NCBI GenBank assembly: GCA_017936005.1
Contig: JAGBGK010000058.1
Location: 1 to 64,000 of the forward strand
Source of the DNA: Tidjanibacter sp.
GTDB taxonomy: Bacteria; Bacteroidota; Bacteroidia; Bacteroidales; Rikenellaceae
Direction of reading: 5' to 3'
Length of the DNA: 64,000 nt
Numbering within the stretch: the first letter of the stretch is position 1; each line of letters starts with the position of its first letter. Shown here piece after piece: positions 8,135 through 16,599 of this stretch. The position numbers and the translations under genes were made by a program. The notes below the pieces were generated by a model. It saw nothing but the letters and a program-made list of their open reading frames with translations, was not told the DNA's origin and did not search any database.

Positions 8135-8176
8135 TTTTCAATTCTCAATTCTCATTTCTCAATTCTCAATTTTATT
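8135..8176 (+). repeat. Heptad array (TTYTCAA x6)
   Basis: Six consecutive 7-bp units, mostly TTCTCAA with TTTTCAA, TTCTCAT and TTTTATT variants, fill the gap between two divergent promoters. Same family as at 322-349, 14004-14024 (complement) and 24710-24737. Confidence 0.75.
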
Positions 8177-8179
8177 TCC

Positions 8180-8188
8180 TACCTTTGT
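8180..8188 (+). promoter_or_regulatory. -7 element very close to a start codon
   Basis: TACCTTTGT matches TAnnTTTGy exactly and ends only 5 bases before the ATG at 8194. With the usual few-base distance to the start of transcription, the transcript would begin at or just before the ATG. Confidence 0.5.
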
Positions 8189-8193
8189 AGGGT

Positions 8194-8661
8194 ATGAAGA
8201 AATTTTTATTGGTAATGGCTTTTGTGGTGCTGGGTACAGGAGTACTCTCTGCACAACGTGTGAGTGTGGGCAGGTATGTTATGCCCACCCTGGATGCGGT
8301 GTGGCTCTCTGACCGCCCCGCGCTCAATGACGGCAAAGCTCTCTTTTTGGAGTTTTTCCACTCTACCAACACACAATGTAGAGCAAGGGTGGATGAGGTT
8401 AACGAGCTGGCTTATACCTATAATAATATATTAAATGTGGTGGTTGTGGCACGAGAGCCGGCCGAGCAAGTGGCCTCAATACTACTACACGACTACCAAA
8501 ACGCCTATGTGGCCATTGACGAGAATGGTGACGTATTCAAGCAGTTGGAAGTTCCGCACGTCCCCTACTCAATACTCATCTCGGCACAAGGAGAGGTTCT
8601 TTGGATAGGCAACCCCACAAGGCTCACAAAGGCAACAATAGAGAAACTTTTGCAATTGTAA
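8194..8661 (+). CDS. Exported thioredoxin-fold protein lacking the CxxC motif
   Basis: 155 residues with a signal peptide (MKKFLLVMAFVVLGTGVLSAQ). The mature region follows a thioredoxin/TlpA layout: a strand ending at FLEFFHS, the active-site position occupied by TNTQC (one Cys only), then LNVVVVARE, a helix, and the loop VPHVPYS with the cis-Pro expected before the last strands (ILISAQGEVLWIG). With one Cys it cannot run a normal dithiol cycle; a monothiol, peroxiredoxin-like or purely structural role is possible. Its stop is 4 bases before meaB, so the two are co-transcribed. Assignment rests on fold-like motifs only. Confidence 0.7.
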   Translation: MKKFLLVMAFVVLGTGVLSAQRVSVGRYVMPTLDAVWLSDRPALNDGKALFLEFFHSTNTQCRARVDEVNELAYTYNNILNVVVVAREPAEQVASILLHDYQNAYVAIDENGDVFKQLEVPHVPYSILISAQGEVLWIGNPTRLTKATIEKLLQL

Positions 8662-8665
8662 CGCA

Positions 8666-9775
8666 ATGGATACAATCAACCACTACGAATATCACCACCG
8701 AGAGGAGCACGAGGATAGTGCTCTGAATGTCACAGCGGGCGTGGAGAGTCAGTCTGTTGTTAATCCCTATTTCAAGCGTGTGAAGCGCAGGACGCTTTCG
8801 ACAGATGACTATGTTAACGGTATTCTCGAAGGAAACATTTCCATCCTTTCTCAGGCCATCACTCTTGTGGAGAGCAACAATAGAGATCATTATGCGCAGG
8901 CTCAGGAGATTATCGAGCGTTGCCTTCCCTATGCCGGCCGTTCTATGAGGGTTGGTATTACGGGTGTGCCGGGTGCCGGTAAGTCCACATTCATTGAGGC
9001 TGTGGGTGGTATGGTTACGGAGTTGGGCCACAAGCTTGCTGTGTTGGCCATCGACCCCTCCTCGGAGCGTAGTGGTGGCTCCATCTTGGGCGACAAAACC
9101 CGTATGGAGACCATTTGTAACAACCCCAAAGTTTTCATTCGTCCCTCTCCGAGTGCAGGCTCGTTGGGTGGCGTGGCTCGCAAGACGAGGGAGTCGGTGG
9201 TGCTGTGTGAGGCGGCTGGCTTTGATGTTATCTTCATTGAAACGGTTGGTGTGGGCCAGAGCGAAACAGCTGTGCACTCGATGGTTGATATTTTTATGTT
9301 GCTCCAAATCTCGGGCGCCGGCGATGAGTTGCAGGGTATCAAGAGGGGGATTATGGAGATGGCCGATGTGGTGGCCATCACCAAGGCTGATGGCGACAAC
9401 CGCCACCGTGCCGAACTAGCCCGTGCGCAGATTTTCAATGCGCTCAAACTCTTCCCTCCCACCGAGAGCGAGTGGACTCCGCAGGTGTTGACCTGTTCAA
9501 GTGTTAGCGGTAAGGGTATTGGCGATGTGTGGAATATGGTTGAGGATTTCATTCGCCACACCAAGGCCAATGGTTTCTTCCAAGCCAATCGTAACCGCCA
9601 GAGTAAGTATTGGATGTATGAGAGTATCAACGAGGCGTTGAAGAGTAGCTTCTACGGCAGTGAGGAGATTGCCTCCCTGTTGCCTCAATATGAGGCCGAC
9701 GTGTTGGCCGACAAGGTGAGCTCGTTTGTGGCAGCCAAGAGGTTGTTGGACACCTATTTCAATTCCAAGGAGTAA
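8666..9775 (+). CDS. meaB: Methylmalonyl-CoA mutase-associated GTPase MeaB (ArgK family)
   Basis: 369 residues. The G-protein chaperone that loads and protects adenosylcobalamin in methylmalonyl-CoA mutase, cytoplasmic. Visible motifs: Walker A GVPGAGKSTF (about residue 95), DPSSERSGGSILGDKTRM, the switch-like ETVGVGQSE, and the guanine-specificity motif TKADGDN. Length and motif order fit the family. The first 50 residues are a somewhat long lead-in, so a start a little downstream is conceivable, but the ATG 4 bases after the preceding stop is the natural operon start. The mutase subunits are not in this window. MeaB implies the propionate/succinate route through methylmalonyl-CoA, usual in this phylum. 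Confidence 0.93.
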   Translation: MDTINHYEYHHREEHEDSALNVTAGVESQSVVNPYFKRVKRRTLSTDDYVNGILEGNISILSQAITLVESNNRDHYAQAQEIIERCLPYAGRSMRVGITGVPGAGKSTFIEAVGGMVTELGHKLAVLAIDPSSERSGGSILGDKTRMETICNNPKVFIRPSPSAGSLGGVARKTRESVVLCEAAGFDVIFIETVGVGQSETAVHSMVDIFMLLQISGAGDELQGIKRGIMEMADVVAITKADGDNRHRAELARAQIFNALKLFPPTESEWTPQVLTCSSVSGKGIGDVWNMVEDFIRHTKANGFFQANRNRQSKYWMYESINEALKSSFYGSEEIASLLPQYEADVLADKVSSFVAAKRLLDTYFNSKE

Positions 9776-9870
9776 TAGGCCCGCAAAGACAACCGAGGCT
9801 ATTGGGACAATTAGGTCTATTGGGAGAAAGATATTTACTAATTACTCTCTACTAATTGCTAATTAAAAGT

Positions 9871-9926
9871 CGGTTGTCGGTCGACGGTCGACGGTTGACG
9901 GTTGACGGTTGTCGGTTGACGGTCGA
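9871..9926 (+). repeat. Heptad array (CGGTYGA x8)
   Basis: Eight consecutive 7-bp units: CGGTTGT, CGGTCGA, CGGTCGA, CGGTTGA, CGGTTGA, CGGTTGT, CGGTTGA, CGGTCGA. It lies between meaB and a terminator. The complement of the same units occurs at 249-276. Confidence 0.85.
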
Positions 9927-9930
9927 CATC

Positions 9931-9975
9931 AAACAAGAAGCCCCGACCTTCCGAAAAGGTCGGGGCTTCTTGTTT
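9931..9975. terminator. Bidirectional terminator between meaB and the TPR gene
   Basis: A perfect 20-bp stem (9931-9950 with 9956-9975) with a CCGAA loop, A-rich on one side and T-rich on the other, lies between convergent genes. It can end transcription from both sides. Confidence 0.92.
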
Positions 9976-9990
9976 GAATAGTCTTGTAGA

Positions 9991-11319
9991 CTACTGTGCG
10001 TTCATCTGTTTGAAGAGTTCGTTGTACTTGTCGAACTTAGCCTGAATCTCGGGGCTCTCGTTACGCAGACGGAAGGTTACAACTTTCAAGTACTCAACAA
10101 ATGCAATCTCCTGAGGCATCAACTCGTGAGCCTTTTCGAAGGGAGCAATCGACTGGCCGTAGAGGTTCAATACCCTCTGCATATCCTCCTTGTAGGTCTC
10201 GCTACCCCAGCTGTTGCTAACCTGGTCGTTGAGCTCGTCGCCCTTCAAAACGTAGAGGTTACCGATGTAGTAGTATGCAAGTGCATTGTTGGGATTGAGC
10301 TCAACAACTTTGTTGAAAGCACTCATTGCCTCGTCATACTTCTTCAACTCTTTGTAGATAGCACCCAAACCATACCACAACATTGCGTTCTCGGGCTCCT
10401 TGGCGATAGCCTCCTGAACCATAGGAACAACAGCCTCGGGGTTCTCGCCCAATGCGAGGTAGAGGTCGGTGAGGCAGGTGATAACGTTAGCGTTACCGGG
10501 GAAGAGTTTCAGACCACGGAGAAGGAACTCTTTGGCCTCTGCCAACTTAACCTTGTCCTCGCCACAAAGGCTACGGAAGGAGTTGTAGAGTACGTTGTAG
10601 AGGTCACCCTCCTGATAGTAGCCATACTGCTCGGCAATCAAGAGGTCCTTAACGCTACGCTCATACTGTTTTGCAAAGTAAGCGGTAAAACCGGCATTGA
10701 AGATGCTCAGAGTGTCAACGGGCATCTCTGCTGCGGGCATCAACGACACCTCGTAGGCTTTCTCAAAGTAGTCTGCAGCACTTGCAAAGTCGCGCAAGAA
10801 GTAGCTGTTGCCTGCGTTTTTACCCAAAGTGTTGGCCACATTTTGAAGACCAAGTTTGGTCTTTTTGAGCATCTTGGCATCCAACTCATAAGCCTTGCCA
10901 TAAGCCTCGATAGCTTTGTCAATGGCACCCTCGTACACGGGTTTTACAACCTCCCAGCCCTTAACTTTCTGGTCGCTACTGATGTAGAGATTGAATGCGC
11001 CGTAGTTCATTTTAAGGTAGGGGGTGTTCTCGATGGTTGCATCCTCCACACCTTTGGGTTTACCGAGCATCAGCTGCACCATATTAGCCTCCATATTGTC
11101 GTAAATCTGGCTGGTGTAGGCGTTCTCGGCGGCCATCATAGCCTCTGCACGCTTAACCCAAGTCGAAGCTTTGGCTGCCTTCTTCTCGTTGGCAACATCC
11201 AAATCCGACTTCTCAATCTTCTTCTGCAAGGCTGCGGGGTCAACTTTTTGCTGCTGCTGTGCAAAAGTTGGCAAGCACATCACGAGTGCTGCTGCAATGG
11301 TAAGAAATGTCTTTTTCAT
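9991..11319 (-). CDS. Exported tetratricopeptide-repeat protein
   Basis: 442 residues. Signal peptide MKKTFLTIAAALVMCLPTFAQ followed by a Gln-rich stretch. Several TPR units are visible in the second half, for example AMLWYGLGAIYKELKKYDEA and ALAYYYIGNLYVLKGDELND, with the usual small and aromatic positions; earlier weaker units start near AYGKAYELDAKMLKK. TPR proteins serve as periplasmic scaffolds; no partner can be named. It starts 41 bases after gyrA on the same strand with no terminator between, so it is likely read from the gyrA transcript. Confidence 0.8.
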   Translation of the reverse strand: MKKTFLTIAAALVMCLPTFAQQQQKVDPAALQKKIEKSDLDVANEKKAAKASTWVKRAEAMMAAENAYTSQIYDNMEANMVQLMLGKPKGVEDATIENTPYLKMNYGAFNLYISSDQKVKGWEVVKPVYEGAIDKAIEAYGKAYELDAKMLKKTKLGLQNVANTLGKNAGNSYFLRDFASAADYFEKAYEVSLMPAAEMPVDTLSIFNAGFTAYFAKQYERSVKDLLIAEQYGYYQEGDLYNVLYNSFRSLCGEDKVKLAEAKEFLLRGLKLFPGNANVITCLTDLYLALGENPEAVVPMVQEAIAKEPENAMLWYGLGAIYKELKKYDEAMSAFNKVVELNPNNALAYYYIGNLYVLKGDELNDQVSNSWGSETYKEDMQRVLNLYGQSIAPFEKAHELMPQEIAFVEYLKVVTFRLRNESPEIQAKFDKYNELFKQMNAQ

Positions 11320-11360
11320 CTTCGTAGTATTATTAAATGGATTATTGTTTTGTATTCTCT

Positions 11361-13952
11361 CTACTCTGCACTCTCGTTGGTGGAGTTCTCACTGCTTTGA
11401 GCAGGGGCCTCTGCACCCTCTGTACCCTCTACACTCTGGGTCAACTCAACAGCCTCATCCTCGTTCTTGGGTACTGCCATTACCGAAGCAATCGAGTCGC
11501 CCTCACGCAGGTTGATAACCTTTACACCCTGGGTGTTCCTACCTGCAATGCGGATGTTGCTCACAGAGGTGCGGATGGTGATACCGCTACGGTTGATAAT
11601 CATCAGGTCGTTGCTGTCGTCCACAGCCTGAATGCTTACCAAGTGGCCGGTCTTCTCGGTAATCTTCATCGTGGTCATACCCTTACCGCCACGGTGGTGG
11701 GGAGTGTACTCGCTAATGTCGGTACGTTTACCATAGCCGTTCTCGCTCAACACCAAGATGTCCTTCGTGTCGCCCAGCTCGAAGCAAACCATACCTACAA
11801 CCCTGTTGCCACTCTCGGTATCAATGCTGATACCCCTAACACCCATACCGGTACGGCTAATGGCCCTTGCCTCCTCCTCGTTGAAGCGGATGGCCTTACC
11901 ATCGTAGGTGGCCAATACAATCTCGGCCTGACCGCTGGTGAGTGCAACGTCAATCAGCTGGTCATCCTCCCTGATGCTGATAGCATTCACACCGCCCTTA
12001 CGAACGTTGGTGTACTCATTAAGAAGGGTTTTCTTCACAGTACCCTGTGCGGTACACATCACAATGTAGTGGTTCATTGCAAAGTCGCCACCCCTCTCCA
12101 AACGGCGAACATTGATGTAGGTTCTCACCTTATCATCAGGCTCAATTTGGATGACATTCTGGATAGCCCTGCCCTTCGAAGCCCTTGTACCCTCGGGAAT
12201 CTCATAAACCTTCAACCAATAGCAACGGCCCTTCTCGGTGAAGAACAGCATTGTGTTGTGCATCGAGGTGACGTAGATGTGCTCAATGAAGTCCTCGTCC
12301 CTCGTTGCGCTACCCTTCACACCGATACCGCCTCTATTCTGGCTCTTATACTCGGTCAGCGGTGTGCGTTTGATGTAGCCCATATGGCTGATGGTAATCA
12401 CCACATCCTCGTCGGCATAGAAGTCCTCGGGGTTGAACTCCTCCGAAGAGTAGACAATCTCAGTCCTACGCTCGTCGCCATATTTCTCTTTGATTTCGAG
12501 AGTCTCGTCCTTGACAATCTGCAACTGCAAGTCCACGTTGTCCAGCACGTTTTTGAAGTATGCAATCTTCTCCAACAACTCGGCCAACTCAGCCTCCAAC
12601 TTGCCCCTCTCCAAACCGGTCAGAGCACGGAGCCTCATCTCCACAATGGCGGCAGCCTGCAACTCGCTCAGACCAAACCTCTCAATCATCTTGGCTTTGG
12701 CCTCGTCGGGAGTCTGCGAGCCACGAATCATCGAGATAATCTCGTCGATGTTGTCCTGTGCGATCAACAAACCCTGCACGATGTGAGCCCTTGCCTCGGC
12801 TGCTGCAAGGTCGTGTTTGGTACGCCTTACAACCACCTCGTGGCGGTGCTCAACGAAGGCCTTAACCATATCCTTGAAGTTCATCAACACGGGCCTACCA
12901 CCCACAAGTGCGATGTTGTTCACCGAGAAGGAACTCTGCAAGGGGGTGTTCTTATACAAAGTGTTCAGCACAACGCTGCTCACGGCATCCTGTTTGAGGA
13001 TAATCACAACCCTCACACCCTCTTTGTTACTCTCGTCGTTGATGTACGAAATGCCCTCAATCTTCTTCTCGTTGACCATCTGGGCAATCTTCTGTACCAT
13101 ATCGCTCTTGTTGACCATATAGGGTACTTCGGTGATAACGATGCACTCCCTACCGGTCTTGGTGTACTCAATCTCGGTCTTGGCCCTCATAACCACACGG
13201 CCCCTACCGGTCTCGATAGCCTCCTTAACACCCTCGTAGCCGTAGATGATACCGCCTGTGGGGAAGTCAGGACCCTTCACATAGTGGCACATCTCACCGG
13301 GCTCCATATCGGGATTGTCAATGTAGGCGCAAATGGCGTCGCAACACTCCGAGAGGTTGTGGGGAGCCATATTGGTCGCCATACCCACAGCAATACCGTT
13401 GGCACCATTGACCATCAGCAATGGGATACGGGTGGGCAGTACGGTGGGCTCCAACTCTGTGTCATCGAAGTTGTTTACAAAGTCAACAGTGTCCTTGTCA
13501 ATATCGGCCATTACCTCGTCTGTAATCTTACGCATCCTTGCCTCGGTGTAACGCATAGCTGCGGGCGAGTCACCGTCCATCGAACCGAAGTTACCCTGGC
13601 CGTCAACCAGCGGGTAACGCAGGCTCCAAGGCTGTGCCATACGACACATTGCGTCATACACGGAGCTGTCGCCGTGGGGGTGGAACTTACCGAGCACGTC
13701 GCCGACGATACGCGCACTCTTACGAGTGGGCTTGTTGGAGTATAGGCCCAGCTCGTGGCTCATATCGTAGAGGATACGGCGGTGTACGGGCTTCATACCG
13801 TCCCTTGCGTCGGGCAGTGCACGCGAAACGATTACCGACATCGAGTAGTCGATGTAGGCTGTCTTCATCTCATCTTCGATGTTAATCTTGATGATTCTCT
13901 CCTCCTGTGGGAGTTCTTCCGTAAGGGTTACTTTGTCGTTAATTTCGGACAT
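11361..13952 (-). CDS. gyrA: DNA gyrase subunit A
   Basis: 863 residues from the ATG at 13952 ([10 protein letters not shown]); an upstream in-frame start at 14003 would add 17 residues with no family support. Subunit of the ATP-dependent supercoiling enzyme that cuts and rejoins DNA. The catalytic Tyr lies in RYTEARM (about residue 135). The quinolone region reads [17 protein letters not shown], keeping the Ser and Asp equivalent to E. coli Ser83 and Asp87, so no classic resistance change is seen there. The C-terminal beta-pinwheel carries the GyrA-box-like HRGGKG, which separates it from the ParC at 21548-24511. A short acidic Ser/Glu tail ends the protein. Followed by a TPR gene 41 bases on. 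Confidence 0.95.
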   Translation of the reverse strand: MSEINDKVTLTEELPQEERIIKINIEDEMKTAYIDYSMSVIVSRALPDARDGMKPVHRRILYDMSHELGLYSNKPTRKSARIVGDVLGKFHPHGDSSVYDAMCRMAQPWSLRYPLVDGQGNFGSMDGDSPAAMRYTEARMRKITDEVMADIDKDTVDFVNNFDDTELEPTVLPTRIPLLMVNGANGIAVGMATNMAPHNLSECCDAICAYIDNPDMEPGEMCHYVKGPDFPTGGIIYGYEGVKEAIETGRGRVVMRAKTEIEYTKTGRECIVITEVPYMVNKSDMVQKIAQMVNEKKIEGISYINDESNKEGVRVVIILKQDAVSSVVLNTLYKNTPLQSSFSVNNIALVGGRPVLMNFKDMVKAFVEHRHEVVVRRTKHDLAAAEARAHIVQGLLIAQDNIDEIISMIRGSQTPDEAKAKMIERFGLSELQAAAIVEMRLRALTGLERGKLEAELAELLEKIAYFKNVLDNVDLQLQIVKDETLEIKEKYGDERRTEIVYSSEEFNPEDFYADEDVVITISHMGYIKRTPLTEYKSQNRGGIGVKGSATRDEDFIEHIYVTSMHNTMLFFTEKGRCYWLKVYEIPEGTRASKGRAIQNVIQIEPDDKVRTYINVRRLERGGDFAMNHYIVMCTAQGTVKKTLLNEYTNVRKGGVNAISIREDDQLIDVALTSGQAEIVLATYDGKAIRFNEEEARAISRTGMGVRGISIDTESGNRVVGMVCFELGDTKDILVLSENGYGKRTDISEYTPHHRGGKGMTTMKITEKTGHLVSIQAVDDSNDLMIINRSGITIRTSVSNIRIAGRNTQGVKVINLREGDSIASVMAVPKNEDEAVELTQSVEGTEGAEAPAQSSENSTNESAE

Positions 13953-14003
13953 ATCTTTTTGTAAAAATTCAGTTGCTACAAATAACGTGTAAAGATACGG
14001 CAA

Positions 14004-14024
14004 AAAATTGAAAATTGAAAATTA
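14004..14024 (+). repeat. Heptad array (AAAATTG x3)
   Basis: AAAATTG, AAAATTG, AAAATTA: three 7-bp units upstream of gyrA, the complement of TTTTCAA-like units found elsewhere in the window. Confidence 0.6.
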
Positions 14025-14119
14025 CTCATCTTTTGCGCTTTTTTATAAAAAAAGCGAGCGAGCGGAGAATGTTAAAGGGGTAAAATGTTGATGGTGGGTG
14101 ATAATTAGTCGTGATAATC

Positions 14120-14151
14120 TTTGCATATATCAGAAATTATACTAATTTTGT
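14120..14151 (+). promoter_or_regulatory. Well-matched Bacteroidota promoter of the YD-repeat genes
   Basis: TTTGC (14120-14124) and TAATTTTGT (14143-14151) match the -33 and -7 elements; 19 bases lie between TTTG and TAnnTTTG, the usual spacing. The start codon is 44 bases downstream at 14196. Confidence 0.75.
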
Positions 14152-14195
14152 AGAGAACAAATCAAATAACCAACTTTCAAACAAACCTAAATACT

Positions 14196-15236
14196 ATGAG
14201 TAGCCTAATCTTTACGAAACATTTGCAAAACAGGGTGGGTATGCGTGCTCCACGAAGGCATGGCTGGAAGAGTGAAAAATTCGTGTTGGACGTGTTGGGC
14301 GATGTGAGGAGTCTGAAAACAACTTTGTGCTGCGTAGGTAAGGTCGAAGAGTCTTCTACTACCATCATCATAGAAGAGTATTCCTACGAGATGGAATTCA
14401 ACAAGCAGGGTGACGTTGTGGCGTATAGGGAGTTTGATAAGAATGGAAATCTCTGTACAAGCTTCGAGTATGAATACCACACCAAAAGTGATTGTGTGGA
14501 GATGAGGGAGCTCAAAAATGGAGAACTTCGTTGTACCACAGAGTGGAAATACAATTCCGAAGGAGTGTGTGTTGAGGAGAAGTTATATGGCCTTGACACG
14601 GATATGGACCGTGTTTTTTGGATTGTTTCTCGCTACGATTCGGAGGGTAAGATTGTGGAGATTGTCTTCTACGATGAGGATAATTGGCCCGATAGCAGGC
14701 AGATATACCACTACGATTCGGAGGGACGTCGTGAAGAGATGTTGGTTTATGACGAAAACGACCAACTCGCATATAGAACCACATACAGTTACGACTCCGA
14801 AGGTCGTCTTGTGGAAGAGATGTTGGTTTATGACGAAAACGACCAACTCGCATATAGAACCACATACAGTTACGACTCCGAAGGTCGTCTTGTGGAAGAG
14901 GCAATATTCGACAAAGATGGCAATCTTGAAGATAAAACTACGCAAGATTACGACTCCGAAGAGGAGACTAACGCACTTCGTACTTACAATGCCGAGGGGC
15001 AACTTGAAAGCCTTACCCATCGTGATAGTATGGGAGAGGAGGTCAAAGAAACCTACAAATACAACGAGTGGGGCGACTGCATAGAGAGGTGTGTTTGTGG
15101 CGAAAAGTTGCGCGAACGTACTCTTTGGACATACGACAAGGTGGGCAATCTGCTTGAGAGTGTCCACGAAACTTATGTAGCATCAGATGTGCTATCCAGT
15201 AGTTTTGTGCGCGAGATAACCTATTGGAAGGAGTAG
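14196..15236 (+). CDS. YD/RHS-like repeat protein, cytoplasmic, unknown function
   Basis: 346 residues, no signal peptide. After an N-terminal part (GWKSEKFVLDVLGDV) the chain is a series of hairpin-like repeats built on YDSEGRLVEE, FDKNGNLCT, YDENDQLAYR and similar DxxG turns, every 20-27 residues, as in RHS/YD repeats or MORN_2/YwqK-type proteins. It ends REITYWKE. Two copies of a 27-residue unit (genomic 14733-14813 and 14814-14894) are identical at DNA level. No toxin domain, transmembrane segment or catalytic motif is seen. The neighbouring gene 15288-16499 is a paralogue 51 bases downstream with the same GW N-terminal block and REITYW C-terminus. A start at 14241 (MRAPRRHGW) is also possible. 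Confidence 0.7.
   Translation: MSSLIFTKHLQNRVGMRAPRRHGWKSEKFVLDVLGDVRSLKTTLCCVGKVEESSTTIIIEEYSYEMEFNKQGDVVAYREFDKNGNLCTSFEYEYHTKSDCVEMRELKNGELRCTTEWKYNSEGVCVEEKLYGLDTDMDRVFWIVSRYDSEGKIVEIVFYDEDNWPDSRQIYHYDSEGRREEMLVYDENDQLAYRTTYSYDSEGRLVEEMLVYDENDQLAYRTTYSYDSEGRLVEEAIFDKDGNLEDKTTQDYDSEEETNALRTYNAEGQLESLTHRDSMGEEVKETYKYNEWGDCIERCVCGEKLRERTLWTYDKVGNLLESVHETYVASDVLSSSFVREITYWKE
14733..14894 (+). repeat. Exact 81-bp tandem duplication inside a coding region
   Basis: Bases 14733-14813 and 14814-14894 are identical, and the first six bases of a third unit follow (GAAGAG, 14895-14900). Each unit encodes 27 residues, so the frame is kept. Identity at synonymous positions means the event is recent or maintained by recombination. 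Confidence 0.93.
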
Positions 15237-15287
15237 GGAAATAGAAACCATTTTAAGTATAAACCAATAACCAAATTAGAAACTGAT

Positions 15288-16499
15288 ATGGAATTGAGAA
15301 ACAGACAAGGAACAACGGCCCCATATAGGTGTGGCTGGTATTATTACAAGTTAGGTGAGGAGGCTTTGGGTGATGTTAAGAGCGTGAAAGTTACCCAATA
15401 TAATATTAACGAGTTAACCAATAAACTCAAAGTCTATGAAGTTGAACTCAACAGAGAGGGGCACGTGGAGGAGTGTAGGCAATTTGACGATAATGGAACG
15501 CTCCTTGAACGAGAAGTGTACAACTACGGTCTGCCAGATAACAACGTTGAGGTTTCCGTCTACAACGGGGATGGTGTCCTTCTCGAACAAGATGTTTTTT
15601 CCCGTCGAGGCCTCTTTGATGATTTAGATTTTACCTTTGATGTTGAGTCTCCGGAATGGAATGAGGCGATCACCCGCAATGAAGAAACTGAATGCAAATA
15701 CGACGACAACGGAGAGTTGGCGGAGATGGCCCGTTATGTCAATGGAAACTTGGCCGAGAAGGTACTCTATCAACAAGGTAATATGGTAGAACAGACCTAC
15801 TATTACAATGGTGTGTTTAGGGTTAGGAATTGCATGAAGTATGACTCGGAGGGCAGGCTGTTGAAGAAGGAGTGCTATGATGTCGATGGTAATTTGTGTG
15901 GCCAGATTGTCTACGTCTACACCCCCGAGGGAAAGATAGAGGAGGCAACGGGCGACTTTAATATGGGTGGCAACATTGCTAATGAGAGGTTTGTATGGCG
16001 TTACGATAAGAATGATCAAATCTTGGAGGAGTCTGTTTATACGGCAGATGGCACACTCAAGCAGCAAGATATGTATGAATACTTTCCCGATGGCAAGAAG
16101 ATGTCGGAGAGGAGTGAATTGACGCAGAAAAATAGTGGGGTTAAGAGGAGTTTCTGCAAGTATGACACCGCAGGAAACATAGTTGAAGAGTGGGAACTCA
16201 ATCCTGATGGCTTCGAATATCGCAACATAGACACCTACGACGAACAGGGCAATCTCAAAGAACGCCGTGCGTTTTGTCCCTCGCTGTGGGATGGTTGCAT
16301 CCGTAGTATCTGCCAATATGACGAGATGGGCGACTGCGTAGAGGCGATACATTTCAGGGGGACACAGATGAGCGCCAAAGAGTTGTGGAAATACGATTCT
16401 GTGGGCAATCTGATCGAGTATGAGTATTACTATTATTTGAGTGAAGACGAAGTACAGTTGAGTCTGCGGGTTGTGCGCGAGATAACCTATTGGGATTAG
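15288..16499 (+). CDS. YD/RHS-like repeat protein, paralogue of the preceding gene
   Basis: 403 residues, no signal peptide. It shares with its neighbour the N-terminal APxRxGW block, the LGDVKSVKV stretch, DxxG-turn repeats (FDDNGTLLERE, YDSEGRLLKKE, YDVDGNLCGQ, YDTAGNIVEE, YDEQGNLKE) and the C-terminal REITYWD. Repeats here are more diverged, with no exact duplication. The pair sits alone between gyrA and the lolA/ftsK block, driven by the promoter at 14120-14151 and closed by the terminator at 16548-16584. Function unknown; the repeats suggest a rigid beta-sheet scaffold for binding. Confidence 0.7.
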   Translation: MELRNRQGTTAPYRCGWYYYKLGEEALGDVKSVKVTQYNINELTNKLKVYEVELNREGHVEECRQFDDNGTLLEREVYNYGLPDNNVEVSVYNGDGVLLEQDVFSRRGLFDDLDFTFDVESPEWNEAITRNEETECKYDDNGELAEMARYVNGNLAEKVLYQQGNMVEQTYYYNGVFRVRNCMKYDSEGRLLKKECYDVDGNLCGQIVYVYTPEGKIEEATGDFNMGGNIANERFVWRYDKNDQILEESVYTADGTLKQQDMYEYFPDGKKMSERSELTQKNSGVKRSFCKYDTAGNIVEEWELNPDGFEYRNIDTYDEQGNLKERRAFCPSLWDGCIRSICQYDEMGDCVEAIHFRGTQMSAKELWKYDSVGNLIEYEYYYYLSEDEVQLSLRVVREITYWD

Positions 16500-16547
16500 A
16501 CTGTTAGCCGACACTTGTCAAGAGTGGTGGGATTAGACTGACAGCAT

Positions 16548-16584
16548 AAAGAATAAGGCTCCGAGAATCGGAGCCTTATTCTTT
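16548..16584. terminator. Bidirectional terminator
   Basis: A perfect 17-bp stem (16548-16564 with 16568-16584), GAA loop, A-run and T-run flanks, between the convergent YD-repeat genes and the LolA-like gene. Confidence 0.92.
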
Positions 16585-16599
16585 TATATCGGAACTTTT

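Noticed and set aside
13370..13720. Fluoroquinolone-resistance substitutions in GyrA
   Set aside because: The two classic positions keep Ser and Asp (GDSSVYD), so no standard resistance change is visible.
11337..13745. Long open frame on the plus strand opposite gyrA (about 800 codons)
   Set aside because: It is the complement of a conserved gene with skewed codon use; the translation has no recognisable domain and is rich in Val/His/Leu. Treated as a shadow frame.
14196..16499. RHS-type toxin with immunity gene
   Set aside because: Neither protein has a signal peptide, a core-capping motif or a C-terminal toxin domain; both end in the same REITYW sequence. They are called repeat proteins only.
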